From JBCCTX01 sp965263105 (lineage in GTDB: Bacteria > Bacteroidota > Bacteroidia > J057), in assembly GCA_965263105.1 (NCBI GenBank), contig CBDHGL010000003.1:620001-684000 (forward strand): a stretch of DNA of 64,000 nucleotides, given 5' to 3'. The translations under genes were made by a program, and so were the position numbers. Below are positions 53,861-63,678 of this stretch, piece by piece. The first letter of the stretch is position 1. Every line of letters starts with the position of its first letter. Below the pieces are notes generated by a model. That model was not told the origin of the DNA, did not search any database, and was given only the letters and a program-made list of their open reading frames with translations.

Positions 53861-54752
53861 CTCGACCCCTAAAGTGTCCATTATTACGGTAAACTATCGC
53901 AATCCTGGAATTACTTTAGAACTCCTTCGCTCCATCAAACAACTGACTTTTTCTGATTACGAAGTGATAGTCGTAGAAAACTCTCCCTTGGAAGACGCAA
54001 GGGGGAAATATCAAGCTGTCTTACCCCAAGTAAAAGTTGTGGTGAGTCATGAAAATCTGGGCTTTGCAGGAGGTAATAATCTGGGGATAAAAGCTGCTAC
54101 GGGAGATTTTCTATACTTTATCAACAACGACACTGAGGTGTTGGATGCGAGCTTTATTCCCCTGCTAGATGTCTTAAAAGATCCAAACATAGGAGCAGTT
54201 TCTCCTAAAATCAAATACTTTCATCACCCAGACACCATCCAGTTTGCCGGCTTTTCCGAAATCAATTTTATGGGACGCAACAAAATGTTGGGAAAAAATG
54301 AGGTGGATAAGGGACAGCATGATGAACTTAGATTCATTCCCTACGCCCACGGAGCAGCTATGATGGTTCGCAGAGAGGTGGTAGATAAAATTGGGGGTAT
54401 GCCCGAAGGATATTTCCTGTATTATGAAGAGCTCGACTGGAGCGCCCAAATTGTTGATGCTGGGTATAAAATAGCCTACGTGCCCAAAGGCATGATCCTG
54501 CACAAAGAATCTATTTCCGTAGGCAAGATGAGCCCTCTCAAAATATTTTATCAAACTCGGAACAGGATCATTTTCATGAGAAGAAATATGTCAAGTCTAA
54601 AACATATGGGCTTTCTGGTGTATTTCTTTTTGGTCGCCTTTCCCAAAAATGTACTGATGCATTTTCTTAGAAAGGAAAAGAGTTTAATGAACTCCTACAT
54701 AAAAGGGACCCTAGAAGCCTTTTCCAAACAGCCTTCAGAATTTTCGATATGA
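53850..54752 (+). CDS. Family 2 glycosyltransferase, rhamnosyltransferase-like
   Basis: The protein has 300 residues. GT-A fold: VSIITVNYRNPGITLELLRS, LGFAGGNNLGIKAATGDFLYFINNDTEV (NDD-type metal motif as NND), and GYFLYYEELDWSAQIVDAGY, the signature of the rhamnosyltransferase-like GT2 branch. The open frame begins upstream at 53769, but the ATG at 53850, 81 bp inside, gives the normal N-terminus and a small overlap with the flippase gene. Likely adds a deoxyhexose or similar sugar to the repeat unit in the cytoplasm. It overlaps the next gene by 4 bp. Confidence 0.92.
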   Translation: MNNDSTPKVSIITVNYRNPGITLELLRSIKQLTFSDYEVIVVENSPLEDARGKYQAVLPQVKVVVSHENLGFAGGNNLGIKAATGDFLYFINNDTEVLDASFIPLLDVLKDPNIGAVSPKIKYFHHPDTIQFAGFSEINFMGRNKMLGKNEVDKGQHDELRFIPYAHGAAMMVRREVVDKIGGMPEGYFLYYEELDWSAQIVDAGYKIAYVPKGMILHKESISVGKMSPLKIFYQTRNRIIFMRRNMSSLKHMGFLVYFFLVAFPKNVLMHFLRKEKSLMNSYIKGTLEAFSKQPSEFSI

Positions 54753-55960
54753 TACAATTATTATTTTACCTTTCCCTTGCAGTATTGGTGTATACGTATT
54801 TGGGGTATGGGGCTATACTCTATTTGATGGTGAAGGTCAAACACTATTTTTACCCCCCAAAACCTATCTTCCAGGCCATTTATGATAGGGACTTACCTAC
54901 AGTCACCCATCTTATAGCGGCGTATAATGAGGAGGATTTTATAGAAAGTAAAATCAACAATTCCTTGAAACTAGATTATCCCCTAGAGAAGATGGAAATT
55001 CTGGTGGTATCCGATGGATCTGATGATAATACACCTCAACTGGTTCAAAATTTTGAGGAAGTTCACCACATGTTTGAACCCAAGCGAGGCGGAAAGATTG
55101 CGGCTGTAAAACGAGCCATGAAAGAAGTGGATTCTGATATTGTCATTTTTTCTGATGCCAATACCTTCCTCAACAAGGAAGCGGTTAGGCGAATTGTAGC
55201 TCGCTTCGAAGACGAAAGGGTTGGGGCAGTAGCTGGGGAGAAACGCATATTTATCCCAGAGGATAGTACCGCTAGTGTAGCGGGGGAAGGCTTGTACTGG
55301 AAGTATGAATCCTTTCTCAAAAGGATGGACTCCGAATTGTATTCTGTAGTAGGGGCTGCTGGAGAATTATTTGCCATTAGAAGGGATCTCATGCCCGAAA
55401 TTCCTACAGATACGATCATTGAAGACCTCTATCTCACTATGTCAATTGCTATGAAGGGGAAACGGGTGGCCTATGAATCGGAAGCTTATGCGGTAGAGAC
55501 GGGGTCTTCCAGTATTGAAGAGGAGATGAAACGGAAAATTCGGATTTGTGCAGGGGGCTTTCAAGCTATCCAGCGCTTAAGCGGGGTATTCAATCCTTTT
55601 GTTCATAAGTGGTTGACCTTTCAGTTTTTTTCCCACCGAGTCCTGCGATGGACCTTGGCACCCCTGGCCTTGCTTGTGGTGTTCTTTGCCAACTTAAGCC
55701 TGGTGCTTTCTGATGGAGGCATCTTTACCTGGTTGTTCATTGGGCAGGTGCTTTTTTATGCCTTGTCCTTGATAGGCTACCTCAAAAGGAATGAGGAAAA
55801 GCAAAGAACGGTCTTTTTCGTTCCCTTTTATTTTTCCATGATGCATTTCTCAGCCTTCAGAGGCTTTGCCAGGTTCTTAGGGAAGAAGCAAACGGTAGTC
55901 TGGGAACGCGCCAAGCGCGAAGAAAACCAAGAATTTATCGGGAGCAATGTAAATGCATGA
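54749..55960 (+). CDS. Family 2 glycosyltransferase with membrane helices
   Basis: The protein has 403 residues. An N-terminal helix (LLFYLSLAVLVYTYLGYGAILYLM) is followed by VTHLIAAYNEEDFIESK, ILVVSDGSDDNT, DIVIFSDANTFL (DxD-type) and IIEDLYLTMSIAMKGKRVAYE, then at least three C-terminal helices. Its pattern is that of a membrane GT2 related to cellulose-synthase-like or N-acetylglucosaminyl transferases. It is the last gene of the exopolysaccharide run; a hairpin terminator follows within 30 bp. It overlaps the preceding GT gene start-to-stop as ATGA. Confidence 0.92.
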   Translation: MIQLLFYLSLAVLVYTYLGYGAILYLMVKVKHYFYPPKPIFQAIYDRDLPTVTHLIAAYNEEDFIESKINNSLKLDYPLEKMEILVVSDGSDDNTPQLVQNFEEVHHMFEPKRGGKIAAVKRAMKEVDSDIVIFSDANTFLNKEAVRRIVARFEDERVGAVAGEKRIFIPEDSTASVAGEGLYWKYESFLKRMDSELYSVVGAAGELFAIRRDLMPEIPTDTIIEDLYLTMSIAMKGKRVAYESEAYAVETGSSSIEEEMKRKIRICAGGFQAIQRLSGVFNPFVHKWLTFQFFSHRVLRWTLAPLALLVVFFANLSLVLSDGGIFTWLFIGQVLFYALSLIGYLKRNEEKQRTVFFVPFYFSMMHFSAFRGFARFLGKKQTVVWERAKREENQEFIGSNVNA

Positions 55961-55987
55961 AAAAAGCCCTTATCGAAGGCGCTTTTT
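55961..55987 (+). terminator. Rho-independent terminator at the end of the exopolysaccharide locus
   Basis: AAAAAGC-CCTT pairs with AAGG-C-GCTTTTT around the loop ATCG (55961-55987), ending in five T. It lies one base after the last glycosyltransferase stop and inside the 3' end of the convergent vWA gene, so the stem could stop transcription from both directions. Confidence 0.75.
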
Positions 55988-57067
55988 GCGGTTGCGAATA
56001 TAATCCTCAAAGATATATTCGCCTAGGCCCTTGAGGCTGGTATAGAAAGCTCGTCCATTGTTTACCTGGGTAAACTCCTGGACGAATTCTACCAGCCAAC
56101 TGTCCCGGGCGATCATGAAGGTGGTAATGGGAATTTTCAGCCGCCGACATTGAGCAGCAAGATTGAGGGTTTTATTTAGGATTTTTTTGTCCAGGCCAAA
56201 GCTGTTTTTGTAGTACCTGATGCCTTCCTTAATGCAGGTAGGCTTCCCATCTGTGATCATAAATATTTGCTTGTTGGCCGTCTTTCTTCTTCGAAGTATA
56301 TCCATGGCCAACTCCAGTCCTGCCACCGTATTAGTATGGTAAGGTCCCACTTGAAGAAAGGGCAGGTCCTTTACCTGAATTTGCCAGGCATCATTACCAA
56401 AAACGATAATATCCAGATAGTCCTTGGGATACTTACGCATCACTAATTCAGATAAGGCCATAGCTACCTTCTTGGCGGGAGTGATGCGATCCTCTCCATA
56501 CAGAATCATCGAATGAGATATATCGATCATCAGTACAGTGGCACAGGTACTTTTGTGTTCTTTCTCACGTACGGATAGGTCTTGATCTGTTAGCATAAAC
56601 TGATCGATCCCATGATTGATCTGCGCATTTCTAAAGGACTCTGTAAAAGCGATATTTTCTACCGGATCTCCAAATTCAAACTGCTTGAGTTCGCTCGTAG
56701 ATTCATCTCCTAAACCCGAATAAGGTGTGCGGTGATTTCCTCTCCCAGATCGCTTGAGCTTCCCAAAAATTTCTTCCAAAGCATTTTGCCGAATACTCTG
56801 CTCAGATTTTGCTGTCACAGTAAAGTTTCCTCCTTCTGGGCCTTCTTCCTCTATGTATCCGTTCTTCTTCAAGTCCTCAATGAAGTCCCCCATCCCATAG
56901 TCGTCATCCGTTAATCCGTATTGACGATCCAATTGATTCATCCAATTCAGAGCTTCGGCAACATCCCCGGATGTGTAGGTTAGTAAGTCGAGAAATATTT
57001 TCAACAGCCTTTCAAAGGGGTCTCCACCTTTGCCTGGAACATATTTGGAAAATACAAAGCCTTTCAT
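55970..57067 (-). CDS. von Willebrand factor A domain protein, Mg-chelatase/CoxE-like
   Basis: The protein has 365 residues. The vWA domain occupies about 170-350, with the MIDAS motif DISHSM (DxSxS) in CATVLMIDISHSMILYG and the later TDGKPT. N-terminal to it is a helical, charged domain (GDVAEALNWMNQLDRQYGLTDDD). Such proteins usually work with an AAA+ MoxR-like ATPase as a chelatase or chaperone pair. No such ATPase is beside it here, so the partner is encoded elsewhere. It converges with the exopolysaccharide operon. Confidence 0.85.
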   Translation of the reverse strand: MKGFVFSKYVPGKGGDPFERLLKIFLDLLTYTSGDVAEALNWMNQLDRQYGLTDDDYGMGDFIEDLKKNGYIEEEGPEGGNFTVTAKSEQSIRQNALEEIFGKLKRSGRGNHRTPYSGLGDESTSELKQFEFGDPVENIAFTESFRNAQINHGIDQFMLTDQDLSVREKEHKSTCATVLMIDISHSMILYGEDRITPAKKVAMALSELVMRKYPKDYLDIIVFGNDAWQIQVKDLPFLQVGPYHTNTVAGLELAMDILRRRKTANKQIFMITDGKPTCIKEGIRYYKNSFGLDKKILNKTLNLAAQCRRLKIPITTFMIARDSWLVEFVQEFTQVNNGRAFYTSLKGLGEYIFEDYIRNRKKRLR

Positions 57068-57181
57068 GCAGATGATTTACTGACAGTTAACAAAACCCTA
57101 TCGCTAGTAAAACGAAATATTCTGTCAGAAGTTAACAGGAAAAGCGGGAAATAGAAAATACATCCAAGACCTTCATGGTTT

Positions 57182-58540
57182 TCAACTTAATGGCTTTGAA
57201 GAGGCGGTTTTCTGCAATGTTTGGCTTTTCCCTAAAACTTGGTGGCCAATGGCGCAATCCAAACACCGTTTGTCTACGCAGAAATTTTTATATAAATGAA
57301 TCAGACCCTGACTGTGGAAGGCATCTCTGGGTTTGCCAAGCAAAGAAGAAAATTTGCGGGTTATTCGATTGTCTTCAGGTGGGAAATGAGTCATTACCTC
57401 CATTAATTCTTCTTCAAAATGGGACCTGCCGTGGTATTTCCAGTATATCCAGGCGAAGGGAATTAATACATTTATGAGGAGAATCATTTTCTGAGCGCTC
57501 CCCATGCGTTTCTTTTTGGGAGAATGGCTATCAAAAAAGAAGTAGTGTTTATCCCAATAGGTGCTTGCACTTACAGATAAATTCAAGAAGGATTGTAAGT
57601 GCTGAGGCAGGCATAGGTCTGTAAGCTGAGGATATTGATGGACTAGTTGAAGAAGTTGAGATACCCTTAAGGTAGGAAAGGCGGCTGGACGCATCCTATG
57701 TAAATGGAAAGGAACAGGGGAAGGGGTTTTAAGCTGGTGTTTTTCCCTAAGAAATGACCATTCACTCTCCAATAGATAATAATAATGGTCCTCATGGAGC
57801 GGATTTTCCATCCCTTTTTTAGGAGCCTTTTTGAGCCATCCTGCTAAACCCATAGCCAGGGACTCTAGGGCTATAGGGGAGTTGGCATATTTCCGAAGGA
57901 GAGAATAGGGTAAATGCTTCGCCAAGGCTTGAAAGGCCGGCTTGTTGACAGGTCCCCCCATCATACCCGCTAGATTTTCCCATAGTACCTGATTCCAATT
58001 ATGGGCTGTCTGTTCTAGCCGAAGAGTCATACTTTCAGCCTTTGAAAGTATGCGTTCAACTGCCAGCCGATCCAACCAAGCATTCCATACCATCTTTGGC
58101 AAACCTGAAGCAAGGTGTTCGCAGGGAATAGCTGACTGGGCAAGTTGTAAGGATGAAAATCGAGACCATAACTCCTCTGATATTCTTTGACTAAGGTCTA
58201 ATTCAGGGATCTCTGATCCATCCTCCCGTAGTACTGCCTGACCTGAGGATCGGTATACTACATGAAGGATAGTAGTATTATACAATGGGTCGAGGTGGTG
58301 TTGATGCTTATACCAATCTTCCGTTCCAACGTGGATTTCTATATTACCCCACCATTCTAATTCGCCTATCTGTAAATAGGCCTGGGAAAAGTCTGGTCCC
58401 TGATCGGTATTTAAACGACCGTTTTTGTAAAGTAGGATAGGAAGTCCTTGAGTGGTAGTGAGATGAGTCGTATCAAAATACATTCCTTCCCAAATAAAGT
58501 GAAGGAAGGATTCCGGAAAGGGCGTTTTGGATGTGTTCAT
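57182..58540 (-). CDS. DUF2851 family protein
   Basis: The protein has 452 residues. The N-terminal pattern PILLYKNGRLNTDQGPDFSQA, LEWWGNIEIHVGTEDWYKHQH and TTILHVVYRSSG is that of DUF2851, a family of unknown function nearly confined to Bacteroidota. The C-terminal part contains four cysteines in NFCVDKRCLDCAIGHQVLG, a possible metal site. It overlaps the upstream outer-membrane protein gene by 4 bp (58537-58540), so the two are translationally coupled; the pairing is a clue to a shared envelope role. Confidence 0.85.
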   Translation of the reverse strand: MNTSKTPFPESFLHFIWEGMYFDTTHLTTTQGLPILLYKNGRLNTDQGPDFSQAYLQIGELEWWGNIEIHVGTEDWYKHQHHLDPLYNTTILHVVYRSSGQAVLREDGSEIPELDLSQRISEELWSRFSSLQLAQSAIPCEHLASGLPKMVWNAWLDRLAVERILSKAESMTLRLEQTAHNWNQVLWENLAGMMGGPVNKPAFQALAKHLPYSLLRKYANSPIALESLAMGLAGWLKKAPKKGMENPLHEDHYYYLLESEWSFLREKHQLKTPSPVPFHLHRMRPAAFPTLRVSQLLQLVHQYPQLTDLCLPQHLQSFLNLSVSASTYWDKHYFFFDSHSPKKKRMGSAQKMILLINVLIPFAWIYWKYHGRSHFEEELMEVMTHFPPEDNRITRKFSSLLGKPRDAFHSQGLIHLYKNFCVDKRCLDCAIGHQVLGKSQTLQKTASSKPLS

Positions 58541-59442
58541 TGATGGAAATAAAAAATAGTGGAAATTCTAACACTATAATAGGGAAAATCTCGAATTCCA
58601 TAGGTATAACCTATCCCAAAATCTAACATGGATCCTTTCCGATGTAAATCTGCATGGTACTGAAGCAATTGATCTCTCTCATTGCGATATCCCGTATAGC
58701 CAACGAGATTTTGCTGAAGTGACCATTTGCTCGTCTCTACTCGGGCACCGAATCCATAGGTCAAGGCATCATTCTGTTGTTGGCTAATGTGAAAAATTTG
58801 CCAAATATAGAAGCCAATCATCCCGTGTAGCCTCAGGCCAAGGCGAGAAGAGTCTGAGATCAGTTCTTTTCCAAAGGATAAGTTCATCGAATATCCCGCA
58901 GCGTCATTATATCGCATATCCTTCAATTGCTCTCCAGAGGCTGTTTTCAAATTTACATCAAGGGCGAAATCTGGGAGAGACTTGTGGTCTTTGAGTAAGG
59001 AAAAAATAGTGGAAAAGTAAAAGTCCCCTAAGGCAGATCCCTTTGCACTCCTTGCCTTGCGAAAGTCTCTTAGCCCTGGCTCCATATCATACCACTCATA
59101 GCCTACCATGTAGGCAGAAAGTCCAATTTTTCCAGGAACGATAGGATAATAGGCTTTCCCAGCAATATCATAAGTTTGGTCCCCTCGCCCACCATAATAT
59201 TCGGGTCGCAATTCGATATAGGACTTGGGTTGAATTCTTCCCTCTTGTAATGTAGGGGGAGGAAGGGCATTGGGTCCCATAAACCCTGGGGCAATGGTCA
59301 GATAAAACTTCCAGGGAGTGATTCCATCCCAGTTGACTCGCTGAGCCCACAGCTCAAAGGCTGTTTGACCCCTACATAGACAAAAACCACAACAGAAAAT
59401 AAGGCCGAAAATCAAAGAGCTCCTTGAATTAGGGTTCATCAT
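58537..59442 (-). CDS. Exported, probable outer membrane beta-barrel protein
   Basis: The protein has about 301 residues from the ATG at 59442 (an adjacent ATG at 59439 is equally possible). The signal peptide (SSLIFGLIFCCGFCLCRGQ) is followed by strands with aromatic ends: FYLTIAPGFMGPNALPPP, SYIELRPEYYG, KIGLSAYMVGYEWY, SMNLSFGKELI and a terminal YYSVRISTIFYFHQ, ending in the aromatic C-terminus common in outer-membrane barrels. It could be an export channel or receptor of unknown ligand. Its 3' end overlaps the DUF2851 gene, which follows it in the same operon. Confidence 0.72.
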   Translation of the reverse strand: MMNPNSRSSLIFGLIFCCGFCLCRGQTAFELWAQRVNWDGITPWKFYLTIAPGFMGPNALPPPTLQEGRIQPKSYIELRPEYYGGRGDQTYDIAGKAYYPIVPGKIGLSAYMVGYEWYDMEPGLRDFRKARSAKGSALGDFYFSTIFSLLKDHKSLPDFALDVNLKTASGEQLKDMRYNDAAGYSMNLSFGKELISDSSRLGLRLHGMIGFYIWQIFHISQQQNDALTYGFGARVETSKWSLQQNLVGYTGYRNERDQLLQYHADLHRKGSMLDFGIGYTYGIRDFPYYSVRISTIFYFHQ

Positions 59443-59661
59443 ATTTGCAGAAAAATGCCGAATCTTTGTTCCACTCCTACAGGAGATTATTTCAATAATA
59501 TTTTGATTCAAAAAATGAAATAACTATATTTGGAATAAATTAACACCAAGTCTTTTCTTTAAATAGAGTAAAGTACATATATTTAGGGTTAACATGGCAT
59601 AAAATTACATCCAGTATGTAACTTCATCCTTAAATTCACTATTATTTTGGGAACTAATTTT

Positions 59662-60663
59662 ATGAAACGGACCTTATCCAACCTTGTATTAGCAAGTGTC
59701 TTCCTCCTATCTCAAGGCCTAATGCATGCACAGTGTGCTAAAGGCAACTGTGAGTCTGGTGTGGGCACCTATGTCTATCCCAATGGAGATAAATATACCG
59801 GAGAGTGGAAAAAGGGAAGAAGGCATGGGAAAGGGGAATATAAAATGATAACGGGAGATGTATTTGTAGGTCAATGGGCCCAGGATGAAATGAATGGGAA
59901 AGGCCGGTATTCCTACAGAAACGGAGATATATATGAGGGTTCATTTGAAGAGGGCTATATCAGCGGCTTTGGGAAACTCACCTATAAAGACGGCGCTATT
60001 TATGAAGGGCAATGGGAGAGGGATTACCAGCAAGGAGAAGGAAAGATGACCCATACCAATGGCTCAGTTATGTCTGGAACTTGGAATAGGGGGAAATTTT
60101 CTGGAAATGCCACCTATTACTATGATGATGGTTCAGTATACGAAGGAGCCTTTGAAAATAACAGCCGTCATGGTAAGGGCAAGTGTACTTACTTGGATGG
60201 CAGGGTGTATGCTGGTAATTGGGCCCAGGGGAAGCGGGAAGGTTTTGGTAAAATGGAATTCCCGACTGGCGTCGTATATGAAGGAGAATGGAAGCAAGGC
60301 AAGATGACTGGAAGGGGAAAAATTATCACCAGTGGGGGTTCCACATACGAAGGAGATTTCTTTATGGGGAAATACCAGGGACAGGGCAAACTCACCTTGG
60401 CCAATGGGGATACCTATGAGGGCTCCTGGTTGAATGGAAGGAAACACGGACTAGGTGTTTACACCTATAGCGACGGAAGTGAGTATGATGGAAATTGGAA
60501 TATGGACAAAAAACACGGCCAAGGTTCCTTTACCTATGCAGATGGTACCAAATACCAGGGAGAATTTAATTCCGGTAAAATCCATGGCAATGGGACCATC
60601 TACTATGCTTCTGGGGAGAAGCAGGAAGGCAAATTCCTTTATGGGAAATTCGTAGAGAACTAA
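59662..60663 (+). CDS. Exported MORN-repeat protein
   Basis: The protein has 333 residues. A signal peptide (ending GLMHAQ) is followed by CAKGNCESG and then 12 or 13 consecutive MORN repeats of 23 residues, for example GTYVYPNGDKYTGEW, NGDTYEGSWLNGRKHGLG and DGSEYDGNWNMDKKHGQG. MORN repeats make a long beta-meander and bind lipid or protein partners. A secreted location suggests a surface or periplasmic scaffold. The repeats keep the YEGxWxxGxxHGxG pattern with only small changes. The ATG at 59662 is preferred over the in-frame TTG at 59647. Confidence 0.9.
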   Translation: MKRTLSNLVLASVFLLSQGLMHAQCAKGNCESGVGTYVYPNGDKYTGEWKKGRRHGKGEYKMITGDVFVGQWAQDEMNGKGRYSYRNGDIYEGSFEEGYISGFGKLTYKDGAIYEGQWERDYQQGEGKMTHTNGSVMSGTWNRGKFSGNATYYYDDGSVYEGAFENNSRHGKGKCTYLDGRVYAGNWAQGKREGFGKMEFPTGVVYEGEWKQGKMTGRGKIITSGGSTYEGDFFMGKYQGQGKLTLANGDTYEGSWLNGRKHGLGVYTYSDGSEYDGNWNMDKKHGQGSFTYADGTKYQGEFNSGKIHGNGTIYYASGEKQEGKFLYGKFVEN

Positions 60664-60671
60664 TTCTCTAC
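60652..60671. terminator. Perfect hairpin between two convergent genes
   Basis: GTAGAGAA (60652-60659) and TTCTCTAC (60664-60671) are exact inverted repeats around a 4-nt loop, covering the stop of the MORN gene and ending at the stop of the mutase gene. There is no T run on either side, so it is a weak or two-way stop signal. Confidence 0.45.
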
Positions 60672-62420
60672 CTATATGCCCATTTCTTTTTCTATCCCTT
60701 TAATCTTTTCTTCCAACTCCCGGTAGGTAGTATCAAAGGCCTCTTTGGACTCTAATCCCTTGTTGACGCTTATGTAGAATTTGATTTTGGGCTCCGTCCC
60801 AGAGGGTCTGGCAGTAACCTTACTTCCATCTTCAGTGAAAAACTGCAACACATTGGAGGAAGGAAAATCTACTTGTTCTTCTTTATGCCCAACTAAATCC
60901 CGGGAAATTCCACTCTTATAGTCAATTATTTTCACAACAGGTGATCCCCCTAAAGTAGAAAAGGGATTTTCTCTCATATTTCGGAGGATTTCCTGAATTT
61001 CTTCTGCTCCTTTTTGGCCTGTCTTTTTTAAGGAGACCAAGCCTTCCAAGTACATACCAAACTGAAGGTACATTTCCGTGAGCATATCAAATAGGGAAAG
61101 GCCCTCCTGTTTCGCATAGGCAACCATTTCTGCGATCATGGCACAGGAGGCTATTGCGTCCTTATCTCTCACGGCATCTCCTATCAAGTAACCGTAGCTT
61201 TCTTCCCCACCTCCGATAAACTCTTTCTTCCCTTCATTGTCTTTGAGGACTTTGGCAATCCACTTAAAACCGGTAAGCGTATTAATGCAATCAACTCCAA
61301 AGAAGGCGGCCATCTTATCTATCAAATCTGTGGTTACGATGGTTTTGCAGACGTACTGATTTCCGGTAATCTTCTCTTTTGCCTGCCATTGTTTCAGTAA
61401 GTAATAGAGTAGGAGAGAACCTGTCTGGTTCCCATTCAATAATTGCCATTCTCCTTTGGCATTTTTTACCCCTATTCCCACTCGATCTGAATCTGGATCA
61501 GTTGCCATGACTAGGTCTGCATCCAATTCTTTCGCCTGCTCCAAAGCCAGGGTCATGGCTTCTGTCTCTTCTGGATTTGGGTAGACTACGGTTGGGAAGT
61601 TGCCATCGGGAGTAGCTTGTTCTTCTACAACATGAACCTGGGTAAATCCGAGTTTTTCCAAGACCTTTGGAACCAAGGTAATCCCTGTTCCATGAATGGA
61701 GGAGAAAACAATTTTCAAGTCCTTTTGGCTGGATATAGCTTCAGGCGTCACCACATTTTTCTCAATGCATTCCAGGTAAGGCTCGTCGATCAAGGTAGTT
61801 ATACGCTCAATCTTGGAGGGGTCTGGAGTGAATTTAACATCGCTGATTTGCTGGATGTTATTGACCTCTTCAATAATATTTTTGTCATGAGGGGGAGTCA
61901 CTTGAGCCCCATCTTCCCAATAGGCCTTGTATCCATTGTATTCTTTGGGATTGTGAGAAGCGGTTATCACTACGCCTCCCTTACACCCCAAGTGACGAAT
62001 GGCAAAAGAAAGCTCGGGAGTAGGTCTCAACTCATCGAAAAGATAGACCTTAATACCATTCGCTGAGAATACGTCAGCGGTTATCTGGCCAAAATACGGA
62101 CTATTGTTTCGACTGTCATAGGCTACAGCTACCTTGATTTCCTGATCTGGAAACATTTTTAGGAGGTAATTGGAAAGACCTTGTGTAGCCATACCCAAGG
62201 TGTATTTATTGACACGATTGGAACCAATTCCCATAATCCCTCGCAACCCACCGGTACCAAATTCAAGATTTTTATAAAAGGCATCGTTAAACTCGTCCAG
62301 ATCTTCGCTTCCCAACATGCGAAATATTTCTGATTTGGCAGATTCATCAATGGAGCTTTTTAGCCATTTTTGAACGGTTTCTCGGATAGCAGGGTCAAGG
62401 ATTATAGGTTCTATAGTCAT
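60672..62420 (-). CDS. Phosphohexomutase (phosphoglucomutase/phosphomannomutase family)
   Basis: The protein has 582 residues. It contains the phosphoserine loop GVVITASHNPKEYNGYK, the metal loop DPDSDRVGIGV, the sugar-specificity loop GGEESYGYLIGDAV and the C-terminal phosphate-binding segment RPSGTEPKIKFYIS. Members interconvert hexose 1- and 6-phosphates, supplying nucleotide sugars; this form of length 550-600 is usually called phospho-sugar mutase. It could feed the exopolysaccharide locus. The open frame extends to an ATG at 62480; the ATG at 62420 gives the family-like start TIEPIILDPAIRETV. Confidence 0.93.
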   Translation of the reverse strand: MTIEPIILDPAIRETVQKWLKSSIDESAKSEIFRMLGSEDLDEFNDAFYKNLEFGTGGLRGIMGIGSNRVNKYTLGMATQGLSNYLLKMFPDQEIKVAVAYDSRNNSPYFGQITADVFSANGIKVYLFDELRPTPELSFAIRHLGCKGGVVITASHNPKEYNGYKAYWEDGAQVTPPHDKNIIEEVNNIQQISDVKFTPDPSKIERITTLIDEPYLECIEKNVVTPEAISSQKDLKIVFSSIHGTGITLVPKVLEKLGFTQVHVVEEQATPDGNFPTVVYPNPEETEAMTLALEQAKELDADLVMATDPDSDRVGIGVKNAKGEWQLLNGNQTGSLLLYYLLKQWQAKEKITGNQYVCKTIVTTDLIDKMAAFFGVDCINTLTGFKWIAKVLKDNEGKKEFIGGGEESYGYLIGDAVRDKDAIASCAMIAEMVAYAKQEGLSLFDMLTEMYLQFGMYLEGLVSLKKTGQKGAEEIQEILRNMRENPFSTLGGSPVVKIIDYKSGISRDLVGHKEEQVDFPSSNVLQFFTEDGSKVTARPSGTEPKIKFYISVNKGLESKEAFDTTYRELEEKIKGIEKEMGI

Positions 62421-62544
62421 ATGTTTAGTGGTATATTTCTTGTGTACGAATCTACCATTTTCCCCAGAGTATCCATTCATATTTAAGATTCAATCTTCAA
62501 AAATTCATCGTGACCTGTAAGAAAATCTATTGTATTTTGCACAG

Positions 62545-63678
62545 GTGTATTTCCAAAACTTATTTCTCACCCAATTTCGAAACTACAGTCATCTGGAGGT
62601 GCAATTTTCTCCACATATAAATTGCTTGGTCGGAGTTAATGGAGCTGGGAAAACCAATGTGCTAGATGCCTTACATTGTTTATCTATTACTCGTAGTTTT
62701 AGGTCTTCACAAGATAGGCATTTGGTTAAAGAGGGGGAAAGCTTCTTTTTCGTCGAAGGAGGGGTAATAGGAGATCTGGAAAAATTTGTAGTCCAGTGTA
62801 ACTATATCCAAGGGAAGGGAAAAAAAATCTTGATCAACAAAACTCCTATTGAGAAAAATAGCGAGCACTTGGGGAGAATTCCCTTGGTAGCTATTTTGCC
62901 AAACGATACACAGTTGATCAATGGGGCAGCTGCAGATAGAAGAAAATTTTTAGACCTCTTAATATCCCAGTATCACAAAGCCTATTTATACCATTTGATC
63001 CACTATGGCAAGGTCTTAAGTCAACGAAATGCTTTGTTAAAGCAGTTTCAAGAACTCCGCACCTTTGATCAAGAACAGCTTGATTTATGGGACCAACAGC
63101 TAATTCCCCATGGCCAGGTCATCGTTTCAGTCCGAAGGCAGTTTATAGAGGAGTTTCAACCCATTTTCAGTAGCTATTTTGCAAAAATTGTCGCAGAAGG
63201 GGAAGTCCCAGAGATTCACTATAAGACACAATTGGGAGATAATTCCCTGGAAAGTTGGCAGGAACTATTTCGTGATCGTCTGGAGAAGGATCTCTTCAAC
63301 GCCTATACTACTGCGGGTCCCCATAGGGATGACCTCCAATTTCATATCAATCAGCAAACAGTGAAAAATTTTGGCTCTCAAGGCCAGCAAAAAACCTTTG
63401 CGATTTCTTTGAAACTAGCTCAATATTCCCTGCTTGCCACCCAAACCCAATTAGATCCCATCTTGCTTTTGGATGATATTTTTGATAAGCTAGACCCCCA
63501 GCGCTTACAACGTATCGGGGAGATGGTCCAAGTAGAAATATCGGGGCAAGTTTTTATTACAGATACTTCCTATGAGCGATTGAGAGAAGTTTTTTCTACT
63601 GAATTAAGCGACAGAGAAGTGAAGTTTTTTGAAGTTAAAGAAGGAAATTTGTTAGCACTCAAAAATGAAGGACAATAA
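62545..63678 (+). CDS. recF: DNA replication and repair protein RecF
   Basis: The protein has about 377 residues. Walker A GVNGAGKTNVLDALHCLS, the signature GSQGQQKTFAISLKLAQ and Walker B PILLLDDIFDKLDPQR are all present. RecF helps load RecA onto gapped DNA. The frame lacks an ATG at the 5' end; GTG at 62545 gives YFQNLFLTQFRNYSHLEVQF, which matches RecF starts. A TTG at 62530 is the other choice. The DUF721 gene overlaps its end by 14 bp, a frequent neighbour of recF. Confidence 0.94.
   Translation: MYFQNLFLTQFRNYSHLEVQFSPHINCLVGVNGAGKTNVLDALHCLSITRSFRSSQDRHLVKEGESFFFVEGGVIGDLEKFVVQCNYIQGKGKKILINKTPIEKNSEHLGRIPLVAILPNDTQLINGAAADRRKFLDLLISQYHKAYLYHLIHYGKVLSQRNALLKQFQELRTFDQEQLDLWDQQLIPHGQVIVSVRRQFIEEFQPIFSSYFAKIVAEGEVPEIHYKTQLGDNSLESWQELFRDRLEKDLFNAYTTAGPHRDDLQFHINQQTVKNFGSQGQQKTFAISLKLAQYSLLATQTQLDPILLLDDIFDKLDPQRLQRIGEMVQVEISGQVFITDTSYERLREVFSTELSDREVKFFEVKEGNLLALKNEGQ

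Noticed and set aside
61617..62066. 149-residue plus-strand frame opposite the phosphohexomutase gene
   Set aside because: Antisense to conserved catalytic motifs of a clear enzyme; no domain in the product.
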